The notes beneath the pieces were generated by a model, which saw only the letters and a program-made list of their open reading frames with translations, was not told where the DNA came from and searched no databases. A stretch of 64,000 nt of DNA, from NCBI GenBank assembly GCA_013298025.1, contig JAAFJE010000014.1:62001-126000 (forward strand). The letters run 5' to 3'. The DNA is from Cytophagales bacterium. GTDB lineage: Bacteria; Bacteroidota; Bacteroidia; Cytophagales; Spirosomataceae. Made by a program: the position numbers and the translations under genes. This document shows, piece by piece, positions 52,328 through 60,825 of this stretch (position 1 is the first letter of the stretch; the number at the start of each line of letters is the position of its first letter).

Positions 52328-53338
52328 TCACATTGGCTCAAATCCGAAATCCGAAATCCCACATCCTAAATTCTTTAACATTTCTTGGTGTCTTCTCACT
52401 TGTTCTACACTATCGACCTCATAAATATCTTGGATATGGCGATTACCTTCGTATTCCGTGGCGATGTAGCCATTGTAGCCATGTTTTTGTAATACGGCAA
52501 CTACTTCATTGTAGGGAATACTGTACTCTGTGTAATCTTCCAGCATCTCTAAACATTTGCCATGAATGTGTATAATTCTGTCGATATGCGGCACTAAACT
52601 GAGCGGATTGACAAAAGGTGTATGGCGTGAAAGCTCTGCTACGGCCATATCTATACGTCTATTGCTCATCTTAGATACTTCGTAAACCGTGTATTCTGCC
52701 ATTACGCCTTTTTCGTGTTGTTCGCAAACGTATTTGGCTATTTCGGGGTCAGCACCGTTGCGAATCATTCGCTCTACTTGCACACGAGGCAGGCGTTGGG
52801 TAAAACCGCCCATATCAGGAATAAAGCCAAAGTGTTTTGTACCTGTGCGTTCCATCACTTCCCAGTGGCGTAACATCCATGCACTATTGATATTCCAAGG
52901 TGCGTGTACCTCGATGCCCAATTTGATGTCGTGGTCTTCGGCAAAAGGTAATACTTTTTCAATAATCTGCGGCGTAGTATTCACAATCACACGAATGATT
53001 TTGAACCCCAAAGCTTTGGCAAAAAGTATGTCTTTTTTGAAAGAGGCTACCGCTTCTTCGTCTGACCAGTAATGCCCTTTTTTCTTGTTATAATCTAAAA
53101 ACATATCGTGGGCAACAGGCGTAACCTTGTACTTATCCATCCACCCAAACCATTGCTCAATGAATGCTTCTGATGGAATTTTCGGACAACCCGGCACACT
53201 TTGTTCGCCTACAATTTCAATTCCCGTTGCACCCGTAGCCGCAGCCGCAGCGATGCAATCTTCAAGGCTCATTTTTTTTAGGAAATATTCTTCCTGATAG
53301 CTGTAGAGGCTTACAGCACGTTTGATTTGATTCGTCAT
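52328..53338 (-). CDS. C-glycoside deglycosidase alpha-subunit-like TIM-barrel protein, copy 1
   Basis: 336 aa. Start VSLYSYQEEYFLKKMSLEDC, IEIVGEQSVPGCPKIP, metal-site blocks LGIEVHAPWNIN (Glu), GFIPDMGGF (Asp), HIHGKCLEM (His) and ATEYEGNRH (Glu). With the DUF6379 gene next to it this is the likely catalytic subunit of a C-glycoside deglycosidase. The last ~11 residues (CGISDFGFEPM) are encoded by a copy of the heptamer repeat, so the natural C-terminus has been replaced or extended. Downstream of MFS and TonB-receptor genes. Confidence 0.82.
   Translation of the reverse strand: MTNQIKRAVSLYSYQEEYFLKKMSLEDCIAAAAATGATGIEIVGEQSVPGCPKIPSEAFIEQWFGWMDKYKVTPVAHDMFLDYNKKKGHYWSDEEAVASFKKDILFAKALGFKIIRVIVNTTPQIIEKVLPFAEDHDIKLGIEVHAPWNINSAWMLRHWEVMERTGTKHFGFIPDMGGFTQRLPRVQVERMIRNGADPEIAKYVCEQHEKGVMAEYTVYEVSKMSNRRIDMAVAELSRHTPFVNPLSLVPHIDRIIHIHGKCLEMLEDYTEYSIPYNEVVAVLQKHGYNGYIATEYEGNRHIQDIYEVDSVEQVRRHQEMLKNLGCGISDFGFEPM
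52339..52372. repeat. Heptamer repeat, copy 5, inside the 3' end of the alpha-subunit gene
   Basis: AAATCCG/AAATCCC units (inverse orientation) that overlap the final codons of the 336-aa gene. Compare copies at 38696, 39159, 50725 and 52255. Confidence 0.7.
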
Positions 53339-53435
53339 CTAAACTATTTTTATAAAAGTATCCTTGTACAATTAAGTGAATGAGTGGTAAAATATTCTTC
53401 ATTTTCACACACCTACAGCATTCACAATACTACAT

Positions 53436-54614
53436 TTATGCTTGTTCTTCTTTCATCATAAAATTGAAGACAACCATCACAAGACAAATAATACCGAAAA
53501 TCAAAAAGGCATTCAAAATTCCACCAAAGAGGTTGCTAACCATGCCAACAATAAAAGGCGACAGCGACAAGCCCAAGAAAAAACCACTTCCCCAAATACC
53601 CATGCCACGCCCTCTGAATGGCAAAGGAATCGACCTTAATCCAAAAGCGATTAGTACAGGAATCGACATGCCACAACCGATTTGTTGTACTACAGCACTC
53701 GCCATAATGAAAGGGAGCGTTCTGAAAATACCTACCCCAATCAAGCCTAAGCCAATTAAAGTAAACATTATTCCAAATTGTATTTTGCTATTTTTCTTTC
53801 CAAAAATTTTGAAAAGTACTGCTCCTATCGGAAGCATCAAACTGGCAACCGCCGTGATTTTTCCTACTTCTTGCGGGTCTGTCAAACCGATTTTATCTAA
53901 TGCCAACGAAAAATGTAAAGTATAAACATAATACAAAACCGAGGCGATAAATGTGGTAACGAATACCTTGATAATCAAGGGTCTTGATAGTATATCAGGC
54001 GTTTTCTGTAATTTGTCCACAGCCGAAGCAGCTTTTTGCGTAGGCTCAAAAATGAAAAAGTATGAACCTATCGGAATCAGCAAGGTAATAGCATACAGCA
54101 AGAAAGGATATTGCCAGCCGATTGTTGCCAAATAGCCACTACCCGTAATGACAAAAAAACCAAAGACTGGGCCAATAATACTTTGTATCATCAGCCATGT
54201 ATTTCTTTTACTTTCTTCAAAATAATCCCCTAATAAAATATTAGCAACCGTAAGAATAAATGCTTCTCCTATACCCAAAATCAAGCGACCAATAATCAGT
54301 AGTGTAAAACTTTCTACAAAAAAAGGGATTACACCTCCGATGCCGTACAAAAACGAAAAAATAAGTAAAAGTTTGCGTCTGCCCAACTTGTCAGCTAAAT
54401 AGCCCGCATAAGGTGCAAATAAAGCCACACACAAGCCTGGTGCCGAAATCACAAAAGGGGCAAGTATGTCTATGTGTGGAATATCTTTGAAATTATTCCT
54501 TAATGTTGGTACTACGGGCATTAGTGTGATAACTGCCATCATGGGCAAAATACTAATGAGCGTAATAATTATTCCTTGCGGAATTCCAGCGATGCGGGTT
54601 TGCGAGTTTGGCAT
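53436..54614 (-). CDS. MFS transporter (sugar/aromatic permease type)
   Basis: 392 aa with 12 predicted membrane helices. The helix 2-3 loop motif reads YAGYLADKLGRRKLLL, the MFS signature, and helices 4-5 contain LILGIGEAFILTVANILLGDYF. A start with TRIAGIPQGIIITLISILPMMAVITL fits N-in topology. Placed between the TonB receptor and the deglycosidase genes, it probably carries the glycoside (or released sugar/aglycone) over the inner membrane. Export cannot be excluded. Confidence 0.9.
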   Translation of the reverse strand: MPNSQTRIAGIPQGIIITLISILPMMAVITLMPVVPTLRNNFKDIPHIDILAPFVISAPGLCVALFAPYAGYLADKLGRRKLLLIFSFLYGIGGVIPFFVESFTLLIIGRLILGIGEAFILTVANILLGDYFEESKRNTWLMIQSIIGPVFGFFVITGSGYLATIGWQYPFLLYAITLLIPIGSYFFIFEPTQKAASAVDKLQKTPDILSRPLIIKVFVTTFIASVLYYVYTLHFSLALDKIGLTDPQEVGKITAVASLMLPIGAVLFKIFGKKNSKIQFGIMFTLIGLGLIGVGIFRTLPFIMASAVVQQIGCGMSIPVLIAFGLRSIPLPFRGRGMGIWGSGFFLGLSLSPFIVGMVSNLFGGILNAFLIFGIICLVMVVFNFMMKEEQA

Positions 54615-54678
54615 AATGGTAAGTTAAATTAAAGCTTAGTAAACATTGGAGGAGAGGCGTTCTCTCCTCCAATGCAGT

Positions 54679-57123
54679 TTATAAATGGAGGTTCAACTGA
54701 GCCCCAATTAATCTTGGCGAGCCAAATATCCAGTTATAAATATTGATAGTACCACCATTAAAACTTGAATAAGTAATGATACGATTATCTTCAAGGTTTT
54801 GGGCAAATACGCCTATATCAAACTTTCCTCCTTGGGTTGTGTAAGTCAAGTTGATGTCTGTTTTTGTATAAGCCTTTTGCTTATCCATGGCATAATTGAA
54901 AGCGGTGGTATAATAATCCGACTTAAACAAAGTTTGAATACCTGCGTTTAAAATGCCTTTTCCTATTTTGAAATCGTGGTTATAGCCTGCCGTGAGGGTC
55001 AAGCCTGGCGACATTGGAGCGGAGTTACCTTTCAAATCAACGGCTTTGGCATCACCATTTACTACGTTGCCTACGGTTTTTAATTCTTGGTATTTGGCAC
55101 TCAACAAATTCACCGAAAACTTGAATCTATCGGCTTTAGTAGCCACATATTCGCCTTCTATTTCCAAACCATTTACAGTACTTACCCCTGCGTTTTGGGT
55201 AGCACCACCCACAGCTGCCGAAATGAATATAGCTACTTGTTGGTCTTTGTAATCATAGTGGAAAGCAGAGGCATTTAAACGTAATTTATTGTTGGCAAAT
55301 TTATTTTTTGTTCCAATTTCATACGCCGTTAAGTATTCTGGATTGTACGCTCCTTGGTTATCGAAACCACCAGCTTTGTAGCCAGTACTGATTTTGGCAA
55401 AAAGCATTTTATTGGCATCTATTTTATAGTCGAGTCCAACGAGCCACGTTGTTTGGTTCCAGCTTCCTTCGGTTGGTACACCCGAAATAAGTTTCATCCC
55501 TGCTTGCGTCATACTGGTAGGTACATTGGGATAGAAGAATCTGATAATTGACGGTGGACCGAACGGAGCAGAGGCTAAATCAGCACCGGCAAGGGTCTTT
55601 TTGTCTGTTGTATTTCTCAAACCCAAAGTAATGCCCAATTTCTCATTAACATTATAAGTGGCTTGTCCGAAAAAGCCCAAAGTACTGGAAGTGATATTTC
55701 TGATAAAAAAGTTAAGGAAAGGAATTTGTCCCCCAAATGCTCCAGCCGCAGCAGGCAAAAACAGCCCTCTTCTTACGTCTTGGTCTTCATGTCCATAAAA
55801 ACTTCCTACTTGCCAACTTAGCTTTTCCGACTCACCATTGAGGCGTAATTCGTGGCTTTGGGTATCGTAATTTAAGTCATTGTAAAAACTAAATGTTTCA
55901 GGAACAAAACCATTTAATGGTTGATAGCCAGACATTTTCACCGTTCTGATACCTCCCGAATAAGATAAAGTAGCGTGACCAAAATCGTAGGCAATTTTAC
56001 CTCTCAAAGCCGATTGGTCTATTTTCATAAAACCAGCCGTAGCAACGGGATAATCGTTTGGTAAGGTGGTTGTCCAACTGGTCGGTTCTAAGCCTTTCAA
56101 TTCTGTAAAATTTGCCATCGAAACCCCGTATTGCGAAGGTGCTTGTTGGTCAGTTTTACCCAATTCTCCTGCTACATAAATAGAAAGTTTTTTGGTTGGA
56201 TTGAGGCTCAAACCTACACGAGTAGCCCAGAAATTGGCATTATCAATTTTACCAACCAATGCTCCTCCATCACGGTAGCCATCGTGTTTCGAGAGCATCC
56301 CTGCAACCCTGATTGCCGCAATTTTACTCAAAGGCAAGTTTAGAGCAGCGTTCAATTTAAGGGCATTATAATTACCATAACTGGCAGAGAAGTCGGCTTC
56401 TTTTACTTGCGACGGCTTTTTAGCAATAATATTTACCGCTCCAGCCGTAGCGTTGCGTCCGTAAAGTGTTCCTTGTGGACCTTTCAATACCTCTACACGG
56501 TCGAGGTCAAACATGGCGGTGTTCAAAGCTACAGGACGGTTTAAGTATTCGCCATCAATCCCAACCGTAACCGCTTGGTCTGATAATTCTGCCCCACCGC
56601 TATTGCTTCCTACGCCACGCACGTTGATTTGATTGAAAATGGTATTTTGTACAATATTTAAACTCGGAGCAATGGCTTGTAGCTGCAACAAATCGGAAAC
56701 GCCTTGTTTTTGAATATTTTTCCCCGAAACCAAATCCATCGTAATAGGTACTCGCTGTGCCGAAACCGAACGGTTTTCTGCCGTTACGACTACTTCTTCG
56801 AGGCTTTCGGTTGCTTCTTTCAAGGTAATGTCTAATTGCTTTTTATCGCCAACAGCTACTTCTTGTAATTCGTAGCCTACAAAAGAGAAAATAAGCGTTT
56901 GGTTTTTACGTGCCTCAATCACATATTTTCCCTCTTTATCGGTTGTTGTTCCTTTGGTTGTGCCTTTGATAACAATAGCCACACCGAGCAGCTTGTCGCC
57001 TTTATCAGAACTAACCGTACCACTAATCGTTTGGGCAAGTATGTTAAGATTGGCGAGTAAAAATACCAAGCATACAAGTGCCAGTTTTTGGCTAAAATGG
57101 TTAAAAATAGATTTTTTTTTCAT
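54679..57123 (-). CDS. TonB-dependent outer-membrane receptor
   Basis: 814 aa. Signal peptide (to ~30, NLNILAQ), CarboxypepD_reg-like domain (TISGTVSSDKGDKLLGVAIVIKGT), plug domain (VPITMDLVSGKNIQKQGVSDLLQLQAIAPSLNIV, VEVLKGPQGTLYGRNATAGAVNII) and a 22-strand barrel ending FGSPRLIGAQLNLHL. No SusD gene is nearby and the ending is that of iron-complex/small-molecule receptors, so a small ligand such as an aromatic glycoside is expected rather than a glycan. First gene of the transport-deglycosidase operon; its leader holds a hairpin at 57170. Confidence 0.95.
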   Translation of the reverse strand: MKKKSIFNHFSQKLALVCLVFLLANLNILAQTISGTVSSDKGDKLLGVAIVIKGTTKGTTTDKEGKYVIEARKNQTLIFSFVGYELQEVAVGDKKQLDITLKEATESLEEVVVTAENRSVSAQRVPITMDLVSGKNIQKQGVSDLLQLQAIAPSLNIVQNTIFNQINVRGVGSNSGGAELSDQAVTVGIDGEYLNRPVALNTAMFDLDRVEVLKGPQGTLYGRNATAGAVNIIAKKPSQVKEADFSASYGNYNALKLNAALNLPLSKIAAIRVAGMLSKHDGYRDGGALVGKIDNANFWATRVGLSLNPTKKLSIYVAGELGKTDQQAPSQYGVSMANFTELKGLEPTSWTTTLPNDYPVATAGFMKIDQSALRGKIAYDFGHATLSYSGGIRTVKMSGYQPLNGFVPETFSFYNDLNYDTQSHELRLNGESEKLSWQVGSFYGHEDQDVRRGLFLPAAAGAFGGQIPFLNFFIRNITSSTLGFFGQATYNVNEKLGITLGLRNTTDKKTLAGADLASAPFGPPSIIRFFYPNVPTSMTQAGMKLISGVPTEGSWNQTTWLVGLDYKIDANKMLFAKISTGYKAGGFDNQGAYNPEYLTAYEIGTKNKFANNKLRLNASAFHYDYKDQQVAIFISAAVGGATQNAGVSTVNGLEIEGEYVATKADRFKFSVNLLSAKYQELKTVGNVVNGDAKAVDLKGNSAPMSPGLTLTAGYNHDFKIGKGILNAGIQTLFKSDYYTTAFNYAMDKQKAYTKTDINLTYTTQGGKFDIGVFAQNLEDNRIITYSSFNGGTINIYNWIFGSPRLIGAQLNLHL

Positions 57124-57169
57124 ACTTTTGGTTGGTTTTTAATTTTTCAAGAGATTGAAAATCTAATCC

Positions 57170-57198
57170 AGCCGTTTCTATTCGCAGTAGAAACGGCT
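57170..57198. promoter_or_regulatory. Leader hairpin upstream of the TonB receptor
   Basis: AGCCGTTTCTA (57170-57180) and TAGAAACGGCT (57188-57198) form a perfect 11-bp stem with a 7-nt loop. On the plus strand a T-rich tail follows, so it may terminate transcripts coming from the left; on the minus strand it lies about 50 nt before the receptor ATG and may act in the leader RNA. Confidence 0.55.
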
Positions 57199-57236
57199 TT
57201 TGTTTTTGTATTGACTTTTATTAATAATTTCTTATA

Positions 57237-57244
57237 CAAAAGTA
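57237..57244 (-). promoter_or_regulatory. Putative -7 box for the TonB receptor operon
   Basis: On the minus strand the sequence is TACTTTTG, a perfect TAnnTTTG, about 110 bp before the receptor start. A TTG element at the correct distance is not visible, which may mean activator dependence (for example one of the AraC proteins). Confidence 0.4.
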
Positions 57245-57266
57245 ATATAAGTAAGATTTTATTTTT

Positions 57267-57301
57267 TATCAGAATTATTCTATTTACTGGCAAAATCAAT
57301 C
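57267..57301. repeat. 35-bp direct repeat, copy 1
   Basis: TATCAxxATTATTCTATTTAC... shared with 57573-57607; 32 of 35 bases identical. Distance between starts is 306 bp. Confidence 0.75.
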
Positions 57302-57359
57302 ATAGATACTATATTTTTCAATAAAATATATTAAAAAAGAACTATAATAATACAAAAAA

Positions 57360-57397
57360 GGGTACGATTGAACGATTATGTCAATCATACCCTTTTT
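57360..57397 (+). terminator. Terminator-like hairpin in the 57.1-57.8 kb spacer
   Basis: GGGTACGATTGA (57360-57371) pairs with TCAATCATACCC (57381-57392) with one mismatch, followed by TTTTT. No gene is visible directly upstream on the plus strand, so it may belong to a small RNA or a lost gene between the direct repeats. Confidence 0.55.
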
Positions 57398-57421
57398 GCT
57401 TAATTACCAAATAAACCTTTA

Positions 57422-57535
57422 TCAGTTCATTTTTAGCGATGGCGTACCAGCCACAACCGAGAACGCTCCAAAGCTCTTGCTGTAATGATAAACGCCATCG
57501 CCGAGCTGATGGGCAGTAAACCCTAGGCTAAAATC
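57422..57535 (-). pseudogene. Short coding remnant or structured element between direct repeats
   Basis: A GC-richer island in AT-rich DNA. On the minus strand 37 codons without stop read LGFTAHQLGDGVYHYSKSFG, then AFSVVAGTPSLKMN and two stop codons, protein-like and vaguely like the C-terminus of a hexapeptide acyltransferase. The same DNA contains a perfect 10-bp inverted repeat, GCGATGGCGT (57436-57445) and ACGCCATCGC (57492-57501), with an inner CAGC/GCTG pair. I cannot decide between gene remnant and structured RNA. The rest of the 57124-57797 spacer is plain AT-rich DNA apart from the listed elements. Confidence 0.35.
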
Positions 57536-57572
57536 TTAATACAATATTAAGAAATAGTAAAATGCAAATTTG

Positions 57573-57607
57573 TATCAATATTATTCTATTTACTAGCAAA
57601 ATCAATC
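57573..57607. repeat. 35-bp direct repeat, copy 2
   Basis: Second copy of the repeat at 57267-57301. Together they enclose 271 bp with the terminator-like hairpin and the coding remnant. Confidence 0.75.
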
Positions 57608-57797
57608 GGTATTGTCTAATCATACTTTGGTCGTTTTCACTCATAAAAATCCATTTACCGAAAAAAAATACCAAAAAATGCTCATTTGTTGCCAAACGTC
57701 GAATAGCCTCTATTTTTTGAGCATTCTTCTACAACTTTGTATCATCAAACAAAGGCTTTAGCCCTCTATCATAAAACGTTACAAACCTTAATCCATC

Positions 57798-59864
57798 ATG
57801 AAAAAAGTATTCTCTTTTGCCCTTGCTTCTTTAGCAACCGTCTTATTATTAGACAGTTGTACGCCAGAAGTAAACAACAATGAAGTAACTCCCACTGCCA
57901 CAGGCATGGAGAGTTTGAACGTACCAAGCAATTTTGATTTCAATACTTCGCAAGAAGTGTCATTCAGCATCGGAGCATTTGACAATTCAGACAAACCGAT
58001 TGCCAGCGTAGTAATGTCTGTGTATAGTTATCCAGAAGGAGATTTATTGTTCAAAGGACTTACAACAGAAGATGGCAAATTGGTATTTTCACAAAAATTA
58101 CCAACGTATGTAAAGAAAATCGCTATCAAACCAGATTACATTGGTTTGCCATCGGAATATATCGTTGAATTGAGCGGTACAAGTGTAGCGGTGACATTCG
58201 GAGGAAAAAATCCTGTAGTACCTCAAGGACTTGTAACGCCCGTACAAAACCCTAGTAGCTTAAAAGTAGATGTAGCCGCCGGAAGAGTTCAGACGTATCC
58301 TACGCTTGCTTATATGGGTAAATGGTCTGGCGATGGCGTACCACAATATTTAGAAAAAGATAGAGATGCCATTTCTAGTTCATTCTTAGAATATGTCAAC
58401 GCCAGTGTACCAGAAGGCCGTTCTGTACCTTCTGCTCACCCAGACTTCTTGAACTCAAATAACAGAAACTTTTTGTATATCAAAGAATTGTCTGATGTAT
58501 ATATCACGTTTGTACACGAAGGTGCAGGTTGGCAAAATACCTTGGGCTTCTATACATTCGACCCATTGAATCCGCCTAAAAGTACAGCAGATATTTCAAA
58601 AATTAATATCATCTTCCCGAACGTATCGTATTATGGCAGTGGTGGTGGACTTCGCTCAGGTGATAAAGTAAATATTGGTCGTTTCCCTGCGGGTTCGGGC
58701 ATTGGATTTGTACTATTGGCAAACGCTTGGCCGGGTTCATCTTCATCGGGTGTAACCAAAGGATATTATGCACATTTCTCGCATGATGCTCTTAACGTTG
58801 AAGAATCAAGCAGCATTCGTCGCCATTTGATTGCACTCAACGACCCATTCAACAAACGTATGTTGTTGGCTTTTGAAGATGTAAGCCGTGAAAGTACGCC
58901 TATTGGTTGCGACAACGACTTTAACGATGCGATTTTCTTTGCAACGTCGAATCCAGTAACAGCCATTGACACCGACAACACACCGATTGTTGATAGCCCT
59001 AAAGATACCGACGGCGACGGCGTAGGCGATACTCGTGACGAATATCCCAACGACCCAACCAGAGCCATCAACAACTATATTCCAGGCAAAAATTCATACA
59101 ATACTTTAGCTTACGAAGACTTATGGCCTATTCAAGGTGATTACGATTTGAACGACTTAGTAATCAATTACCAGTTCCAAGAAGTGTTGAATGCTAAAAA
59201 CCAAGTAGTTGATTTGAAAGCGAAGTTTTATGTGAAAGCCATCGGAGCAAATTATACCAACGGCTGGGGCTTCCAATTGCCCGTTGACCCATCGGTAGTC
59301 AAATCATTTACAGGTAATTCATTGACCGAAGGCGTGATAAAAACCAATGCCAACGGTACTGAGGCAGGACAAAAATATGCTACGTTCATTGCTTTTGACA
59401 ATGCTTTCAAACAAATGAAATCGTACAATGGCTTTGTCAATACCCAAAAAGGTAGCACAGTCATTCCGCCAAAAGATACCTTACGCCTAAGCATTTCGTT
59501 TACGTCGGCTATTGATAAAAGTAAATTGGGTGCTGCTCCTTACAATGCGTTCTTATTCAAGGCAAACGACCGTGGTAAAGAGGTGCATTTGCCAAACCAA
59601 GCTCCAACAAGCAAAGCTAATGTAACTTTACTTGGTACTGGTCAAGACCGCTCGGATGTAAACAAGGGCATTTATTACAAAACAGCAAAAGGATTGCCTT
59701 GGGCTGTAGATTTCTCAAACGATTTCTTATACCCACTAGAAACTGTACCTATCATTGATGCCTACTCAAAATTTGCCGAATGGGCTCAGAGTGGCGGTAC
59801 TTTGTATCCTGACTGGTACTTACAAAATAAAGGATACTACGATTCTAGTAAGGTTTTCAAATAA
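57798..59864 (+). CDS. LruC-domain lipoprotein with DUF4114-like region
   Basis: 688 aa. Lipoprotein signal with lipid Cys21 (VLLLDSC). A carboxypeptidase-regulatory-like beta domain (~45-130) is followed by a DUF4114-like region (NTLGFYTFDPLNPP, SGIGFVLLANAWPG, CDNDFNDAIFFATSNP). Next is a calcium-type repeat DTDGDGVGDTRDEYPNDP, and the LruC domain (YNTLAYEDLWPIQGDYDLNDLVINY, KAKFYVKAIGANYTNGWGFQL). LruC was named in Leptospira; in Bacteroidota such lipoproteins are abundant at the cell surface and presumably bind calcium. Monocistronic with a strong terminator. Function unknown. Confidence 0.9.
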   Translation: MKKVFSFALASLATVLLLDSCTPEVNNNEVTPTATGMESLNVPSNFDFNTSQEVSFSIGAFDNSDKPIASVVMSVYSYPEGDLLFKGLTTEDGKLVFSQKLPTYVKKIAIKPDYIGLPSEYIVELSGTSVAVTFGGKNPVVPQGLVTPVQNPSSLKVDVAAGRVQTYPTLAYMGKWSGDGVPQYLEKDRDAISSSFLEYVNASVPEGRSVPSAHPDFLNSNNRNFLYIKELSDVYITFVHEGAGWQNTLGFYTFDPLNPPKSTADISKINIIFPNVSYYGSGGGLRSGDKVNIGRFPAGSGIGFVLLANAWPGSSSSGVTKGYYAHFSHDALNVEESSSIRRHLIALNDPFNKRMLLAFEDVSRESTPIGCDNDFNDAIFFATSNPVTAIDTDNTPIVDSPKDTDGDGVGDTRDEYPNDPTRAINNYIPGKNSYNTLAYEDLWPIQGDYDLNDLVINYQFQEVLNAKNQVVDLKAKFYVKAIGANYTNGWGFQLPVDPSVVKSFTGNSLTEGVIKTNANGTEAGQKYATFIAFDNAFKQMKSYNGFVNTQKGSTVIPPKDTLRLSISFTSAIDKSKLGAAPYNAFLFKANDRGKEVHLPNQAPTSKANVTLLGTGQDRSDVNKGIYYKTAKGLPWAVDFSNDFLYPLETVPIIDAYSKFAEWAQSGGTLYPDWYLQNKGYYDSSKVFK

Positions 59865-59914
59865 AGATATTAAGGGTAAAATTGTGCAATTGGGTTTAGA
59901 CTAATGTTTATTAC

Positions 59915-59950
59915 AAACAAGGCTGTCTTGGTAAGACAGCCTTGTTTTTT
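59915..59950. terminator. Strong bidirectional terminator
   Basis: AACAAGGCTGTCTT (59916-59929) and AAGACAGCCTTGTT (59933-59946), a perfect 14-bp stem with a 3-nt loop, followed by a T run. Lies between the LruC gene and the convergent SDR gene. Confidence 0.9.
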
Positions 59951-59959
59951 TGTACATTT

Positions 59960-60727
59960 TTAGGCAAAAGCTCCCCCATCGACCGCCATTGTATGCCCTG
60001 TAATAAAGCTCGATTCGCTGCTACTCAGCCAAAGAGCCACATCGGCAACTTCTTGGGGCTGTCCCATGCGTTTCATGCGTTGAAAATTAATCGCTTGTTG
60101 TAAAGCTTCTGGATTTTCTGCTAATTTTCTTCTGCCTTGCATAATCATAGGCGTTTCTATAGCTGTTGGGCATATTGCATTTACTCTGATGTTTTGGGTA
60201 GCATATTCGATAGCAGCCGTTTTCACAAGCCCGTTTACACCATGTTTAGAAGCCGCATAAGGCGAATTTTCGGGTTGCCCCACCAAGCCAGCCGCCGACG
60301 AAACGCACACGATTGTTCCCCCTCCTTGTTTGAGCATTTGTTCTAGTTGGAACTTTACACAATACCAAGTACCAATCAGGTTGATTTGTATTTGCTGTAG
60401 CCATGCTTCTTCTGGATATTCGTGTATGGGTTTTGATATTTTTCCAGCAATACCTGCACAATTAACGGCACAATCTATCCTTCCAAACTGTTGTACAGCC
60501 GTTTCCACGAGGTTGACTACGGCAGTTCTTTCGCCAATATTACAAAGGACAAAAATGGATTCTCCTCCATTGGCTTCTATTTCAGCACGTACAGCCATGC
60601 CTTGCGTTGCATCGACATCGGCCAATACCACTTTTGCCCCTTCACGAGCAAATGACAAAGCCGTTGCCCTACCAATACCCGAAGCTGCACCCGTAACGAG
60701 GGCTATTTTATTATCAAAACGATTCAT
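59960..60727 (-). CDS. Short-chain dehydrogenase/reductase
   Basis: 255 aa from the ATG at 60727; the extension to 60787 is AT-rich junk (FFHKIIILKGFYNFF). Classical motifs: TGAASGIGRATALSFAREG, NCAGIAGK, catalytic Ser in VSSAAGLVGQ and YAASKHGV, and the end GHTMAVDGGAFA. NAD(P)-dependent oxidation of a sugar, sugar acid or other alcohol. Last gene of the SMP-30/MFS/SDR/SDR group. Confidence 0.93.
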   Translation of the reverse strand: MNRFDNKIALVTGAASGIGRATALSFAREGAKVVLADVDATQGMAVRAEIEANGGESIFVLCNIGERTAVVNLVETAVQQFGRIDCAVNCAGIAGKISKPIHEYPEEAWLQQIQINLIGTWYCVKFQLEQMLKQGGGTIVCVSSAAGLVGQPENSPYAASKHGVNGLVKTAAIEYATQNIRVNAICPTAIETPMIMQGRRKLAENPEALQQAINFQRMKRMGQPQEVADVALWLSSSESSFITGHTMAVDGGAFA

Positions 60728-60825
60728 AAAATATGTAGTAAAAAAGTTATAAAATCCTTTTAAAATAATGATTTTATGAAAAAACACTCATCATTAACCA
60801 TTAATAATCAACCAATTAATTTTTT

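Noticed and set aside
38696-52372. CRISPR-like array
   Set aside because: The repeats are 7-8 bp tandem units without spacers, and no cas gene is present.
54679-57123. SusC of a polysaccharide utilisation locus
   Set aside because: No SusD gene follows, the N-terminal and C-terminal signatures fit a small-molecule receptor, and the neighbours act on small glycosides.
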